The notes under the pieces were generated by a model. That model made no database searches and had not been told where the DNA came from. It was given only the letters and a program-made list of their open reading frames with translations. Positions 1-6,471 of a stretch of 8,777 nucleotides of DNA are shown one piece after another. Origin of the DNA: an uncultured Oscillospiraceae bacterium (GTDB taxonomy: Bacteria; Bacillota; Clostridia; Oscillospirales; Oscillospiraceae); assembly GCA_934630555.1 (NCBI GenBank), contig CAKTXB010000068.1, forward strand, positions 1 through 8,777, in the 5' to 3' direction. The first letter of the stretch is position 1, and every line of letters begins with the position of its first letter. The translations under genes were made by a program, and so were the position numbers.

Positions 1-2017
1 GCTCATGCTCTACACGCGCCAGAAGCGGCTGGTGCAGCTGGTGGAAGATCAGGTGCTCGAGCGTGAAAAAGCCAACAGCGCCATGGTCAATATCCTCAGC
101 CATGTCATTGAATCGCGCAACGGCGAAACGGGCGTGCATCTGCTGCACGTGCGCACGCTCACGGAGCTGCTGCTGCGCAGGCTCGCCGCGGACAAAACCG
201 CCCCGCTGAGCGAGGCCGATATTGCCAGGATCGCCACGCTTTCCGCCCTGCATGACATCGGCAAGATCTCCATTCCGCTGGAGATTCTCAACAAGCCCGG
301 CCGTCTGACGCCGGAAGAGTTTGAGATCATGAAGCGTCATTCCGTCATCGGCGACGAGCTGCTGCGCGATGTGTCCCTGCCGCAGGACGACCCCATGCTG
401 CGCACCGCGCACGAGATCTGCCGCTGGCATCACGAGCGGTGGGATGGCCGCGGCTATCCCGACGGGCTGCGCGGCAGCGCCATCCCCATCTCGGCGCAGG
501 TCGTGGCGCTGGCCGACGTCTATGACGCCCTCACAAGCGACCGCTGCTATAAAAAAGCCTTTGACCACAACACCGCCGTGCGCATGATCGCAAACGGCGA
601 ATGCGGCGCGTTCGATCCCGCGCTCATCAGCTGCTTTCAGGATATTGCGGGCGAGCTGAAAATCGCCATGCAGCAGAGCACCGCCGCCGATTTTGACTAT
701 GGTCAGGAGGCCCACCGCCTCACGTCCGAGGCGCTGGAGCAGCAGGCGCTGCCGCAGGATGACCGCGTACGCAGCCTGCTTGCCATGGAGCATACGCAAA
801 GCGAATTCTTTGCCGAGCAGTGCGGCGGCATTCAGTTTGAATATGACCGCTGGCTCCATAAGGTGATCTATACCGACTGGCACGCTGCGCCCGGGCAGCG
901 CCGCAAGGTGTGCTATCTCAAACAGGACAGCAGCGGCCAGCCGCAGCTGCTCAGCCCCGCCGACTTGCAGCGCCTGTCCGATCTGGCCCTGCACACCACG
1001 CGCCAGACGCCGCAGATGCAGCTGCACGTGCAGATCCCCGTAAACGGCAAGCCCACCCGGCACATTCTCAATGCCCGCACCATCTGGACGGACAACGCGC
1101 CCGAGTTTACCGGCATAGTGGGCCAGTTCCTTGCCATGCCCGACGCCGGCCATGACAGTTCCGGGCTGCCGGCGCGCCCGCACGCACATCCTCCGCAGCT
1201 CCGCGCCGCCATCGACCAGCTGCATATGCTGTTCTCCGTCGTGCGGCTTGTCGACCCGGAAACGTGCCATATTCTCGTTCCGCAGCCTGACGGCGGTCTG
1301 GCTCTGACAGACGAGCGCTGCTATTCCTTCTGGGGCCGGCAGACCGGCTGCGACAACTGCTCGTCGCTGTGTGCGCTGCACAGCGCGCACTGGATGAGCA
1401 AGCTCGAGTCACGCGGCCGTACGCTGTACTTCGTCCTCTCGCGCCATGTGTTTTTGGAGGGCCGCCCCTGCGTATTGGAGCTGGCCTCACAGCTGAACGA
1501 TCCCGCCGACCCGGACGCGGACATTTCCGCGGCCGAAGGCAGCACGTACCTGCTCAATTTCTACCGTGACACGCTCACGCGCGCCTATTCGCGCCTGTAT
1601 CTTGATAATTTCCTGCAAGATCTGGAACACGCCGACGGCGTTGCCATCATGGATGTGGACCGGTTCAAGCAGATCAACGACACCTATGGTCACCCCGTTG
1701 GCGACGAAGCGCTGCGCGCCATCGCCGCGGCCATTCTGGGCCGCATCCGTGACAGCGACACGCTCATCCGCTATGGCGGCGACGAGTTCCTGCTCATTTT
1801 CCCGCAGATCGACGAGGACGTGTTCTACCGCCGCCTGTCGCAGCTGCGTGACGCCGTCAGCCGTGTGGTGCTGGACGACGTGCCGGAGCTGAAGCTGTCT
1901 ATCAGCATCGGCGGCGTTTATCGGGTCGCGCCTCTGACAGAGGCCATTCGGCAGGCTGACCAGAAAATGTATGCGCAAAAAGCCGAACGATCAGACAGAA
2001 AGGAGCCGGAAGGATGA
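1..2017 (+). CDS. HD-GYP / PAS-like / GGDEF cyclic-di-GMP protein, 5' end cut by window edge
   Basis: Cytosolic cyclic-di-GMP turnover protein, open to the left edge; residues are numbered from the ATG at base 5, which is probably internal. Residues 1-25 look like the helical linker that joins a receiver domain to HD-GYP in response regulators, so a REC domain probably lies upstream. The HD-GYP phosphodiesterase domain spans about 26-225: H45/H48, HDIGK at 83-87, HHERWDGRGYP at 142-152, all intact. Residues about 260-380 look like a divergent PAS fold. Residues about 405-500 form a second PAS-like region with a cysteine cluster (C439, C449, C452, C456). The C-terminal GGDEF cyclase domain (about 520-660) has MDVDRFKQIND at 549-559, an intact GGDEF at 591-595 and an RxxD inhibitory site (R582/D585). 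Both catalytic domains therefore look functional, and net activity cannot be read from sequence. The stop overlaps the next start (ATGA), so the HPt gene is translationally coupled. Domain calls are confident; the missing REC is inferred. Confidence 0.93.
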   Translation, partial: LMLYTRQKRLVQLVEDQVLEREKANSAMVNILSHVIESRNGETGVHLLHVRTLTELLLRRLAADKTAPLSEADIARIATLSALHDIGKISIPLEILNKPGRLTPEEFEIMKRHSVIGDELLRDVSLPQDDPMLRTAHEICRWHHERWDGRGYPDGLRGSAIPISAQVVALADVYDALTSDRCYKKAFDHNTAVRMIANGECGAFDPALISCFQDIAGELKIAMQQSTAADFDYGQEAHRLTSEALEQQALPQDDRVRSLLAMEHTQSEFFAEQCGGIQFEYDRWLHKVIYTDWHAAPGQRRKVCYLKQDSSGQPQLLSPADLQRLSDLALHTTRQTPQMQLHVQIPVNGKPTRHILNARTIWTDNAPEFTGIVGQFLAMPDAGHDSSGLPARPHAHPPQLRAAIDQLHMLFSVVRLVDPETCHILVPQPDGGLALTDERCYSFWGRQTGCDNCSSLCALHSAHWMSKLESRGRTLYFVLSRHVFLEGRPCVLELASQLNDPADPDADISAAEGSTYLLNFYRDTLTRAYSRLYLDNFLQDLEHADGVAIMDVDRFKQINDTYGHPVGDEALRAIAAAILGRIRDSDTLIRYGGDEFLLIFPQIDEDVFYRRLSQLRDAVSRVVLDDVPELKLSISIGGVYRVAPLTEAIRQADQKMYAQKAERSDRKEPEG

Positions 2018-2364
2018 CGCTTTCCGATTTTTACGCCGAGCTTGGCGGCAGCCTCAGTGCCGTTCTGGCCCGTATCCCGAACGAGCAGATGATCTTGAAA
2101 TTCGTGCGGATGTATCAGGCTGACCCCAGCTTTGGTCAGCTGCTCACCGCCTCCGAAAGCGCCGATTGGCCCACAGCCTTCCGCGCTGCGCACACGCTCA
2201 AGGGCGTGGCGCAGAATCTGGGGCTGGAGCGTCTGCAGCGCGCCGCCTCCGCGCTCACCGAACACCTGCGCGGCCCAAAGCCGCTCACGCAGCCGGAGCT
2301 GCTGGAAGCCGTAAAGGCCGAGCAGGCGCGGGTCCTGCAAGCGCTGGGGCAGCTGGATGCCTGA
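2014..2364 (+). CDS. Stand-alone HPt (histidine phosphotransfer) domain protein
   Basis: Small soluble protein of 116 residues made of a single HPt four-helix bundle, which shuttles phosphate between receiver domains in a multistep phosphorelay. The phosphoacceptor is H60 in the motif AAHTLKGVAQNLG (58-70), the classic HPt signature; the length also fits a lone HPt domain. The ATG overlaps the stop of the upstream HD-GYP/GGDEF gene by 4 bases, with an AAGGAG ribosome site at 2000-2005. The hybrid kinase gene starts 44 bases downstream on the same strand. The natural role is to move phosphate from the kinase's C-terminal receiver to a receiver on the cyclic-di-GMP protein. The partners are inferred from gene order; the domain call is firm. 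Confidence 0.9.
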   Translation: MTLSDFYAELGGSLSAVLARIPNEQMILKFVRMYQADPSFGQLLTASESADWPTAFRAAHTLKGVAQNLGLERLQRAASALTEHLRGPKPLTQPELLEAVKAEQARVLQALGQLDA

Positions 2365-2390
2365 ACACAGGCACGCATTCATAAACCGGG

Positions 2391-2397
2391 AAAGGAG
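2391..2397 (+). promoter_or_regulatory. Ribosome binding site of the hybrid kinase
   Basis: AAAGGAG lies 11 bases before the ATG at 2409, a slightly long but acceptable spacing. It supports 2409 as the start. No terminator or promoter is visible in the 44-base gap after the HPt gene, so the three genes are probably one transcript. Confidence 0.65.
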
Positions 2398-2408
2398 CTG
2401 ACGCTTTT

Positions 2409-4019
2409 ATGGCCATCAAGACCTGTTACGGCGAGGAACTGTTTTTCTGCGATGATTCCGCCGCCCTCAACGACGCGCTGGAGCAGTGCATCCGTATGCT
2501 GCTGACGCAGAACCACGGCGTCGGTATTGCCGGCGGCTGCTACACGCCGCAAATGCCGTTCACGCTCATCAGCAAGCTCACGCTCGATCTGCTCGGCTAC
2601 GCCGACATAGAACAGCTGCACCGCGCCTGCGGCGGCAGCGTCCTGCCGCTGTTTGTGCCGGACTCCGCCGGCGTTATGACCGCCGAGGCCTTTCAGGAGC
2701 TCCCGCCCATCAGTGAGAAACGCCTGTTCAAAAAGGGCGGTAAGCCCATCTGGGTGCGCGTTGTCAAATGGGATGCGCCGAATGTAAACGGCGGGCCCAT
2801 GTGGCTCATGTCGCTGTGCGACATCGACGCCGTCCACAGCCGTGAAGAGCAGCTCGTGCTTGCCAAGGAAGCAGCCGAGCGTGCCGATCAGGCCAAAACG
2901 CGCTTTCTCTCCCGCATGAGCCATGACATCCGCACCCCCATAAACGGGATGCTCGGCATGGCACACATCGCGCTGGACAATCTGGATGATCCCGCGCGCG
3001 TGGCCGACGCGCTGCAAAAGATCCTCACCGCCGGCGGGCAGCTCAAGCTGCTCATCGACGAAGTGCTGGATATGAGCCAGCTGGAAAGCGGCCATATCCA
3101 GCTGCTGCAGGAATCGTTCGACCTGCACGAGGCGCTGGATAAGATCGGCGCCGTGCTGGCCACCCTTGCCGAAGAGCGCCGCGTCCGCTATCCGCAGGCG
3201 CATTATCTGGAGCGCCATCGTCATGTCCGCGGCAGTATGCTGCATATCACCCGCGTGCTGGAAAATGTGCTTACAAACGCCGTCAAATACACCCCCGCCG
3301 GCGGCAGCGTGGAACGCTGGCTGGAAGAGGCGCCCATTGACGACACGCATTCCATGTTCCACTTCACCGTGCAGGACACCGGTGTCGGCATGACCCCGGA
3401 GTTCCAGCAGCATATGTTTGAACCGTTTACACGCGCCGCAGACGATACCATGCCGGGCGCGGGCCTCGGCCTTGCCATCACGCACGACCTTGTTGAAAAA
3501 ATGCACGGCACCATCCGCGTAAAAAGCGCCCCCGGCGCAGGCACGCGCGTGACCGTCAGCCTCCCGCTGGAGCTGACCGCCGCGCCGTCAAGGCCCGACC
3601 TGACAGACGCCGCGCAGCAGGACCTGCATGGTCTGCGCGTTCTGCTGGCGGAGGATAATTCTCTCAACCGCGAGATCATCGAATACCTGCTGCAGCAGGC
3701 CGGTGCCAGCGTGGAATCCGTGCAGACCGGCACACAGGCCGTCGCAGCCTTTGCCGCCTCGCCGTCCGGCTATTTCGGCGCCATCCTCATGGATGTGCTC
3801 ATGCCGGAGCTCTCCGGTCTGGACGCCACGCGCGCCATCCGCCGCTCCGGCCATCCGCAGGCAGCCGCCATTCCCATCATTGCCGTCACCGCCAACGCGT
3901 TTGCTTCCGATGTGCAGGCCGCGCTGGACGCCGGCATGAACGAGCACATCGCAAAACCGCTCGACGCCGCGCGCCTGTATACCATTTTGCGCCGCTGCTG
4001 TCCGCGGAAAGAACCATAA
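2409..4019 (+). CDS. Soluble hybrid sensor histidine kinase (PAS-HisKA-HATPase-REC)
   Basis: Two-component hybrid kinase of 536 residues with no signal peptide or membrane span, so it should sense a cytoplasmic cue. Domains in order: a PAS-like sensor (about 25-140), a short coiled linker (143-165), HisKA with the H-box SRMSHDIRTPINGM (168-181, phosphoacceptor H172), and HATPase_c (about 275-388). The ATPase has N-box N286/N290, G1 box DTGVGM (323-328), F-box FEPF (337-340) and G2 box GAGLGLAI (350-357). The C-terminal receiver (about 408-530) has acidic pair E415/D416, phosphoacceptor D462 in MDVLMPE, T494 and K516. All catalytic residues are present. A C-terminal receiver on a kinase usually needs an HPt partner, and one is encoded immediately upstream. 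The sensed ligand cannot be deduced. The stop lies 5 bases before a nested inverted repeat that should end transcription. Confidence 0.94.
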   Translation: MAIKTCYGEELFFCDDSAALNDALEQCIRMLLTQNHGVGIAGGCYTPQMPFTLISKLTLDLLGYADIEQLHRACGGSVLPLFVPDSAGVMTAEAFQELPPISEKRLFKKGGKPIWVRVVKWDAPNVNGGPMWLMSLCDIDAVHSREEQLVLAKEAAERADQAKTRFLSRMSHDIRTPINGMLGMAHIALDNLDDPARVADALQKILTAGGQLKLLIDEVLDMSQLESGHIQLLQESFDLHEALDKIGAVLATLAEERRVRYPQAHYLERHRHVRGSMLHITRVLENVLTNAVKYTPAGGSVERWLEEAPIDDTHSMFHFTVQDTGVGMTPEFQQHMFEPFTRAADDTMPGAGLGLAITHDLVEKMHGTIRVKSAPGAGTRVTVSLPLELTAAPSRPDLTDAAQQDLHGLRVLLAEDNSLNREIIEYLLQQAGASVESVQTGTQAVAAFAASPSGYFGAILMDVLMPELSGLDATRAIRRSGHPQAAAIPIIAVTANAFASDVQAALDAGMNEHIAKPLDAARLYTILRRCCPRKEP

Positions 4020-4024
4020 AAAGC

Positions 4025-4166
4025 CGGGGCTGTCTCAAAACGCAAATCGCAGGAGGATCGCCTCCGCCAAAAGTTAGACAAAGTCGTGAGGATCCAGCTT
4101 TCAATGGATCTTCACGACTTTTTTGTTGGGCTGCTTTTTAGATAATTCTATTTTGAGACAGCCCCG
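4025..4166. repeat. 142-bp nested inverted-repeat element (MITE-like and/or bidirectional terminator)
   Basis: The element is bounded by a perfect 16-bp inverted repeat, CGGGGCTGTCTCAAAA at 4025-4040 and its reverse complement at 4151-4166. Inside it sits a second hairpin (4080-4121) plus a small one (GGAGG 4052-4056 with CCTCC 4061-4065). It has no coding capacity and fills the convergent gap between the hybrid kinase and sigK, starting 5 bases after one stop and ending 6 bases before the other. Runs of A (4018-4022) and T (4169-4174) flank it, so the folded outer stem is followed by U-rich sequence on either strand. GGGGCTGTCTCA-type ends resemble those of some Firmicutes insertion sequences, from memory and unchecked. 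No target-site duplication is evident. Inverted repeats are certain; mobile origin is inference. Confidence 0.7.
4080..4124 (+). terminator. Intrinsic terminator after the hybrid kinase gene
   Basis: A 17-bp stem (4080-4096 with 4105-4121, a single G-U wobble at 4090/4111, otherwise perfect) closes an 8-base loop and runs into six consecutive T (4119-4124). This fits a factor-independent terminator for the + strand phosphorelay operon. It lies inside the larger inverted-repeat element. On the minus strand the following sequence is less U-rich, so sigK transcription more likely ends at the outer stem. Confidence 0.75.
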
Positions 4167-4172
4167 TATTTT

Positions 4173-4877
4173 TTATGCCGGCCCCGCGCCCGCACCTTCC
4201 AGCGCTTTTTGCAGCGTTGCCAGCGCTTTTTTCTCAATGCGCGATACATAAGACCGCGAAATGCCGCACTTGGCAGCGATTTGCCGCTGCGTCAGCGGCG
4301 TGCGGTCGCCAAGGCCGTAACGCAGAGTCAGGATGCGCTTCTCCCGCTCGCTCAGTACGCGGTCCATCACGTCATACAGCTGTCCGTGCAGCTCCCGGGT
4401 GCTCAGGGCATCAAACAGGTCCTCGTCGGTGCATACCGTGTCCATGAGCGACAGCGCCGTGCCGTCCTTACCCGTTTCAATGCAGTCCGACAGCGATATA
4501 TCCCCCGCCGTTTTCCGCTGCGCCCGAAAGTGCATCAGGATCTCGTTTTCCACGCACCGGGCCGCATAGGTAGCCAGCCGCGCGCCCTTTTCGGCGTTGA
4601 ACGTGGAAATGCCCTTGATCAGTCCGATCGTGCCGATCGAGATCAGATCCTCCTGGTCGGAGGTTTGCGTATAGTATTTTTTCATAATGTGCGCCACCAG
4701 GCGCAGGTTGCGCTCAATGAGGATATTGCGCGCCTCCAGGTCGCCCGCGGCGGCGAGCTTTAAATAGTGCTGTTCCTCCTGCGCGCTCAGCGGCTTTGGA
4801 AACGACCCGCCCGCGCCCGAAATACGCAGCGACGCCAGCATCCCGCTGAGCATCAGCCAAACCGCAGCAGAGATCAT
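4173..4877 (-). CDS. sigK: RNA polymerase sporulation sigma factor SigK (probably pro-SigK)
   Basis: Late mother-cell sporulation sigma factor, which directs coat and cortex-stage transcription in endospore formers. The 234 residues contain sigma-70 region 2 (about 50-120, with LISIGTIGLIKGI at 78-90 and ATYAARCVENEILMHFRA at 102-119) and region 4 (about 165-225, helix-turn-helix with ISRSYVSRIEKKAL at 206-219). SFPKPLS at 25-31 and RLVAHIMKKYY at 59-69 match SigK better than its paralogue SigE. The first 24 residues are hydrophobic and align in length with the cleaved pro-sequence of Bacillus subtilis SigK, so processing by a SpoIVFB-type protease is plausible. The start is supported by GGGAGGTG 7 bases upstream. 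The gene is uninterrupted, with no skin-like insertion. It faces the hybrid kinase gene. No promoter could be assigned with confidence. Confidence 0.93.
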   Translation of the reverse strand: MISAAVWLMLSGMLASLRISGAGGSFPKPLSAQEEQHYLKLAAAGDLEARNILIERNLRLVAHIMKKYYTQTSDQEDLISIGTIGLIKGISTFNAEKGARLATYAARCVENEILMHFRAQRKTAGDISLSDCIETGKDGTALSLMDTVCTDEDLFDALSTRELHGQLYDVMDRVLSEREKRILTLRYGLGDRTPLTQRQIAAKCGISRSYVSRIEKKALATLQKALEGAGAGPA

Positions 4878-4897
4878 GCTGCCACACCTCCCGGTTT

Positions 4898-5118
4898 TAT
4901 CCTATTCCGGTGCGGCAAGTCCGCATTCGTTCAATGATGAAACTCGCAGCGATCCCCGCCGCAGCCCACATTGTCTGCATCGCAAAACAGACGGCACAGC
5001 CCCGCGCAGGCCGTCTGTCAGCAGTATTTTGGGATCGCCGCGTCAAAGGTATCCCGCCTGCGCGTCTGTCTGCCTTTCCAAAAATCACCCGTGCACATCG
5101 CGCCTATATTTATGATTC
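4898..5118. other. Intergenic region upstream of sigK with hairpins and an imperfect repeat
   Basis: No supported gene is seen between the sigK ribosome site and the terminator at 5119-5146. It contains a 9-bp hairpin, ACAGACGGC 4987-4995 pairing with 5010-5018. On the minus strand this stem is followed by TTTTG, a weak terminator or attenuator shape. GGGAT 5031-5035 can pair with ATCCC 5051-5055. A related 18-19 base stretch occurs twice (5001-5019 and 5053-5070, both starting CCCGC and ending CGTCTGTC). sigK is transcribed leftward from this region, so these could be control sites, but no sigma-E or SpoIIID site was recognised. Confidence 0.4.
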
Positions 5119-5146
5119 AAAAGGCAGGCCATACGGCCTGCCTTTT
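5119..5146 (-). terminator. Strong intrinsic terminator of the ECF sigma operon
   Basis: A perfect 12-bp stem (5119-5130 with 5135-5146, arms AAAAGGCAGGCC and GGCCTGCCTTTT) closes a 4-base loop 13 bases past the stop of the minus-strand membrane protein gene. On the minus strand it ends in TTTT, a typical factor-independent terminator. The arms are symmetrical with A and T runs, so it could also work on the + strand, where no gene needs it. Confidence 0.85.
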
Positions 5147-5159
5147 CCGGCTATGCAAT

Positions 5160-5807
5160 TTACTTTTCGTCCATGCCCGCCAGTTTATACAACTGATAAG
5201 ATCCATCGCGCTCCACGAGCACATAGCCGTCTGCGGGGTAAGCATAAACGGTACAGCCGGCATTTTCGGCGTCCGCACTGTCCGCAACGCTGCCCAGCAC
5301 GTCGCCGCGCGCTTCCCCGTCGCCAAGCTCCGAGTCGCCGGCCAGATGCGCACCGTCGTTATCTGGGGCAAGCACATAATACTGCCCGTCAAACAAGATC
5401 CAGTCTCCCGCCGGTGCTGTATCTTCCGCTTTTGCAGCCGCCGTTTCATCGCTGCTTTCCGGCTCTTGCGCCGTAAGCTCCGGCGCGGCAGTGTCATAGG
5501 CTTCCGCGCTTCTGGCCTCTTCCGCCGGTGCGGCTGCGCCCACGAGCGGGCCGTCGTCATAGGCCCTTGCGTCCTCTTCCGCTTCTCCTGTGACCATGGC
5601 CGCCTGCGGAGCCGCCTCGTTGGCGGTTGATTTGAGCTGCATCTGCGGCAGTACCAGCGCCGCCGCGCCTATGATGAGCACACAGCACGCAGCCAGCGTC
5701 AGAAGCGGTCTCCAGCGCATCGTCTGTTTTTGCGGCGGGCACCCGGCCCGCTCGATCAGGTCGTCCCCCACCGCACCCACGGCGCGGAAGATGGTTTCGT
5801 CTTTCAT
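5160..5807 (-). CDS. Single-pass membrane protein, probable partner/regulator of the adjacent ECF sigma factor
   Basis: Protein of 215 residues overlapping the upstream sigma gene by 4 bases (ATGA), with its own AGGAGGGG ribosome site at about 5815-5823. A cytoplasmic N-terminus (1-31, beginning MKDETIFRAVGAVGDDLIER) is of a type often encoded beside clostridial sigma-70 genes. It is followed by one transmembrane helix (about 33-54), an Ala/Glu/Asp-rich low-complexity stretch (60-134) and a C-terminal region (135-215) rich in aromatic and acidic residues, predicted outside the membrane. Anti-sigma factors commonly have this topology and position, but the HxxxCxxC zinc motif of the ZAS class is absent. 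Anti-sigma function is therefore inferred from context only. No enzymatic motif is seen. A terminator follows 13 bases after the stop. Confidence 0.8.
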   Translation of the reverse strand: MKDETIFRAVGAVGDDLIERAGCPPQKQTMRWRPLLTLAACCVLIIGAAALVLPQMQLKSTANEAAPQAAMVTGEAEEDARAYDDGPLVGAAAPAEEARSAEAYDTAAPELTAQEPESSDETAAAKAEDTAPAGDWILFDGQYYVLAPDNDGAHLAGDSELGDGEARGDVLGSVADSADAENAGCTVYAYPADGYVLVERDGSYQLYKLAGMDEK

Positions 5808-6364
5808 ACGCAGATCCCCTCCTGCTGCAAATACGCACGCAGCTTTTCCCGCGTGCGGAAAAGGATGGATTTCACGGTGTTCGGCTTCACGGAAAAACGC
5901 AGCGCAATGGCCTCAATGCCGTCCACAAACCAGTAGCGCCGCAAAAACATACTGCACTCGCGCTCCGGCAGCGTGCGCAAAAATGCGTCAATGCAGCGGG
6001 CAAGCTCCCGCCCATCCAGCGCCTCGTCCACCCCGCCGCGGCCGGCAATGCACTGCGAAAGCTCCTCCAGCGCCAACGGCAGACTGCCGCCGCCGCGTTT
6101 CTCGGCCCGCGCTGCCTTGTAGCGGTCAAAGGACAGGTTGCGCGTAATGCGCCCCAAAAATGCCGACAGCACGCCGGGCCGCTGCGGCGGCATGGCGTTC
6201 CACGCGTGCAGCCATGTATCGCTGACGCATTCCTCGCTGTCCTCGCGGCTTTTCAGGATATTCAGCGCAATGCTGCGGCAATATGCGCCATATTTTGCCT
6301 CGGTCTGCGTGATGGCCTCCTCTGCGCGCGCAAAGTACAGATCAATGATCCTGGAGTCCTCCAA
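5804..6364 (-). CDS. ECF-type RNA polymerase sigma factor
   Basis: Sigma-70 family protein of about 186 residues in the two-domain ECF layout. Region 2 (about 24-90) includes DSEECVSDTWLHAWNAMPP (42-60) and the -10-binding helix FLGRITRNLSFDRYKAAR (69-86). Region 4 (about 125-180) has a helix-turn-helix in DGIEAIALRFSVKPNTVKSI (148-167). It would direct polymerase to a small regulon, and the downstream overlapping membrane protein is its likely controller. The chosen start is TTG at 6364, 8 bases after GGAGG (6373-6377), giving (M)EDSRIIDLYFARAEEAI, the usual N-terminus of this group. An ATG at 6379 adds five residues but has only a weak, too-close GGAAG. A longer reading from 6505 would cross the promoter and is unlikely. 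A housekeeping-type promoter lies about 70 bases upstream of the start. Confidence 0.88.
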   Translation of the reverse strand: MEDSRIIDLYFARAEEAITQTEAKYGAYCRSIALNILKSREDSEECVSDTWLHAWNAMPPQRPGVLSAFLGRITRNLSFDRYKAARAEKRGGGSLPLALEELSQCIAGRGGVDEALDGRELARCIDAFLRTLPERECSMFLRRYWFVDGIEAIALRFSVKPNTVKSILFRTREKLRAYLQQEGICV

Positions 6365-6372
6365 AACATCCG

Positions 6373-6377
6373 CCTCC
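6373..6377 (-). promoter_or_regulatory. Ribosome binding site that decides the TTG start of the ECF sigma gene
   Basis: GGAGG on the minus strand, 8 bases before the TTG at 6364. It overlaps the alternative in-frame ATG (6377-6379), so initiation at that ATG would lack a properly spaced site. This favours TTG as the true start. Confidence 0.6.
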
Positions 6378-6433
6378 ATTCTTCCAAACGAGATTTTTTT
6401 GCCCGCGTTGCACGGGCGTCTGATTTTTTTATT

Positions 6434-6462
6434 AGTATAGCATGGTATTTGCGGTTTGGAAA
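6434..6462 (-). promoter_or_regulatory. Sigma-A-type promoter of the ECF sigma operon
   Basis: On the minus strand, TTTCCA (-35, at 6457-6462, four of six consensus bases) is followed after 17 bases by TATACT (-10, at 6434-6439, five of six). TGC directly before the -10 makes an extended -10 box. Transcription would start near 6427, giving a leader of about 60 bases that contains a small GCCCG/CGGGC hairpin (6401-6417). It interleaves with the divergent ymdB promoter. Confidence 0.65.
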
Positions 6463-6471
6463 TGATATAAT
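6443..6471 (+). promoter_or_regulatory. Extended -10 promoter of ymdB
   Basis: TGATATAAT at 6463-6471 gives a perfect TATAAT -10 (6466-6471) with the TGn extension. At 17-base spacing the -35 position (6443-6448, TGGTAT) matches consensus poorly, as is common for extended -10 promoters. Transcription would begin near 6478, giving a leader of only about 16 bases. The two divergent promoters share the same 40 bases. Confidence 0.65.

Noticed and set aside
2358..2373. 6-bp hairpin (TGCCTG/CAGGCA) across the HPt stop codon
   Set aside because: Too short and with no T-run after it, so not credible as a terminator inside the operon.
2379..3506. Long open frame (375 codons) on the minus strand
   Set aside because: It lies antisense to the hybrid kinase, whose motifs are complete, and the translation matches no family I recognise. 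Long antisense frames are common in GC-rich coding DNA.
4015..4176. Target-site duplication around the inverted-repeat element
   Set aside because: The flanking bases on the two sides do not form a direct repeat; the A and T runs are complementary, as in a bidirectional terminator.
4173..4877. SigE rather than SigK
   Set aside because: RLVAHIMKKYY, NEILMHFRAQ and the SFPKPLS preceded by a hydrophobic pro-like N-terminus fit SigK better.
4897..5088. 63-codon open frame just upstream of sigK on the minus strand
   Set aside because: No ribosome binding site in front of its ATGs and no recognisable sequence; it spans the hairpins. A leader peptide is not excluded but not supported.
4910..5630. 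Two overlapping + strand open frames (188 and 219 codons)
   Set aside because: They run antisense through a terminator and into the membrane protein gene, with no motif or ribosome site.
6401..6417. GCCCG/CGGGC hairpin as a terminator
   Set aside because: On the + strand T's come only after a seven-base gap and no transcript is expected there; on the minus strand it is followed by A's. It is just a small stem in the sigma leader.
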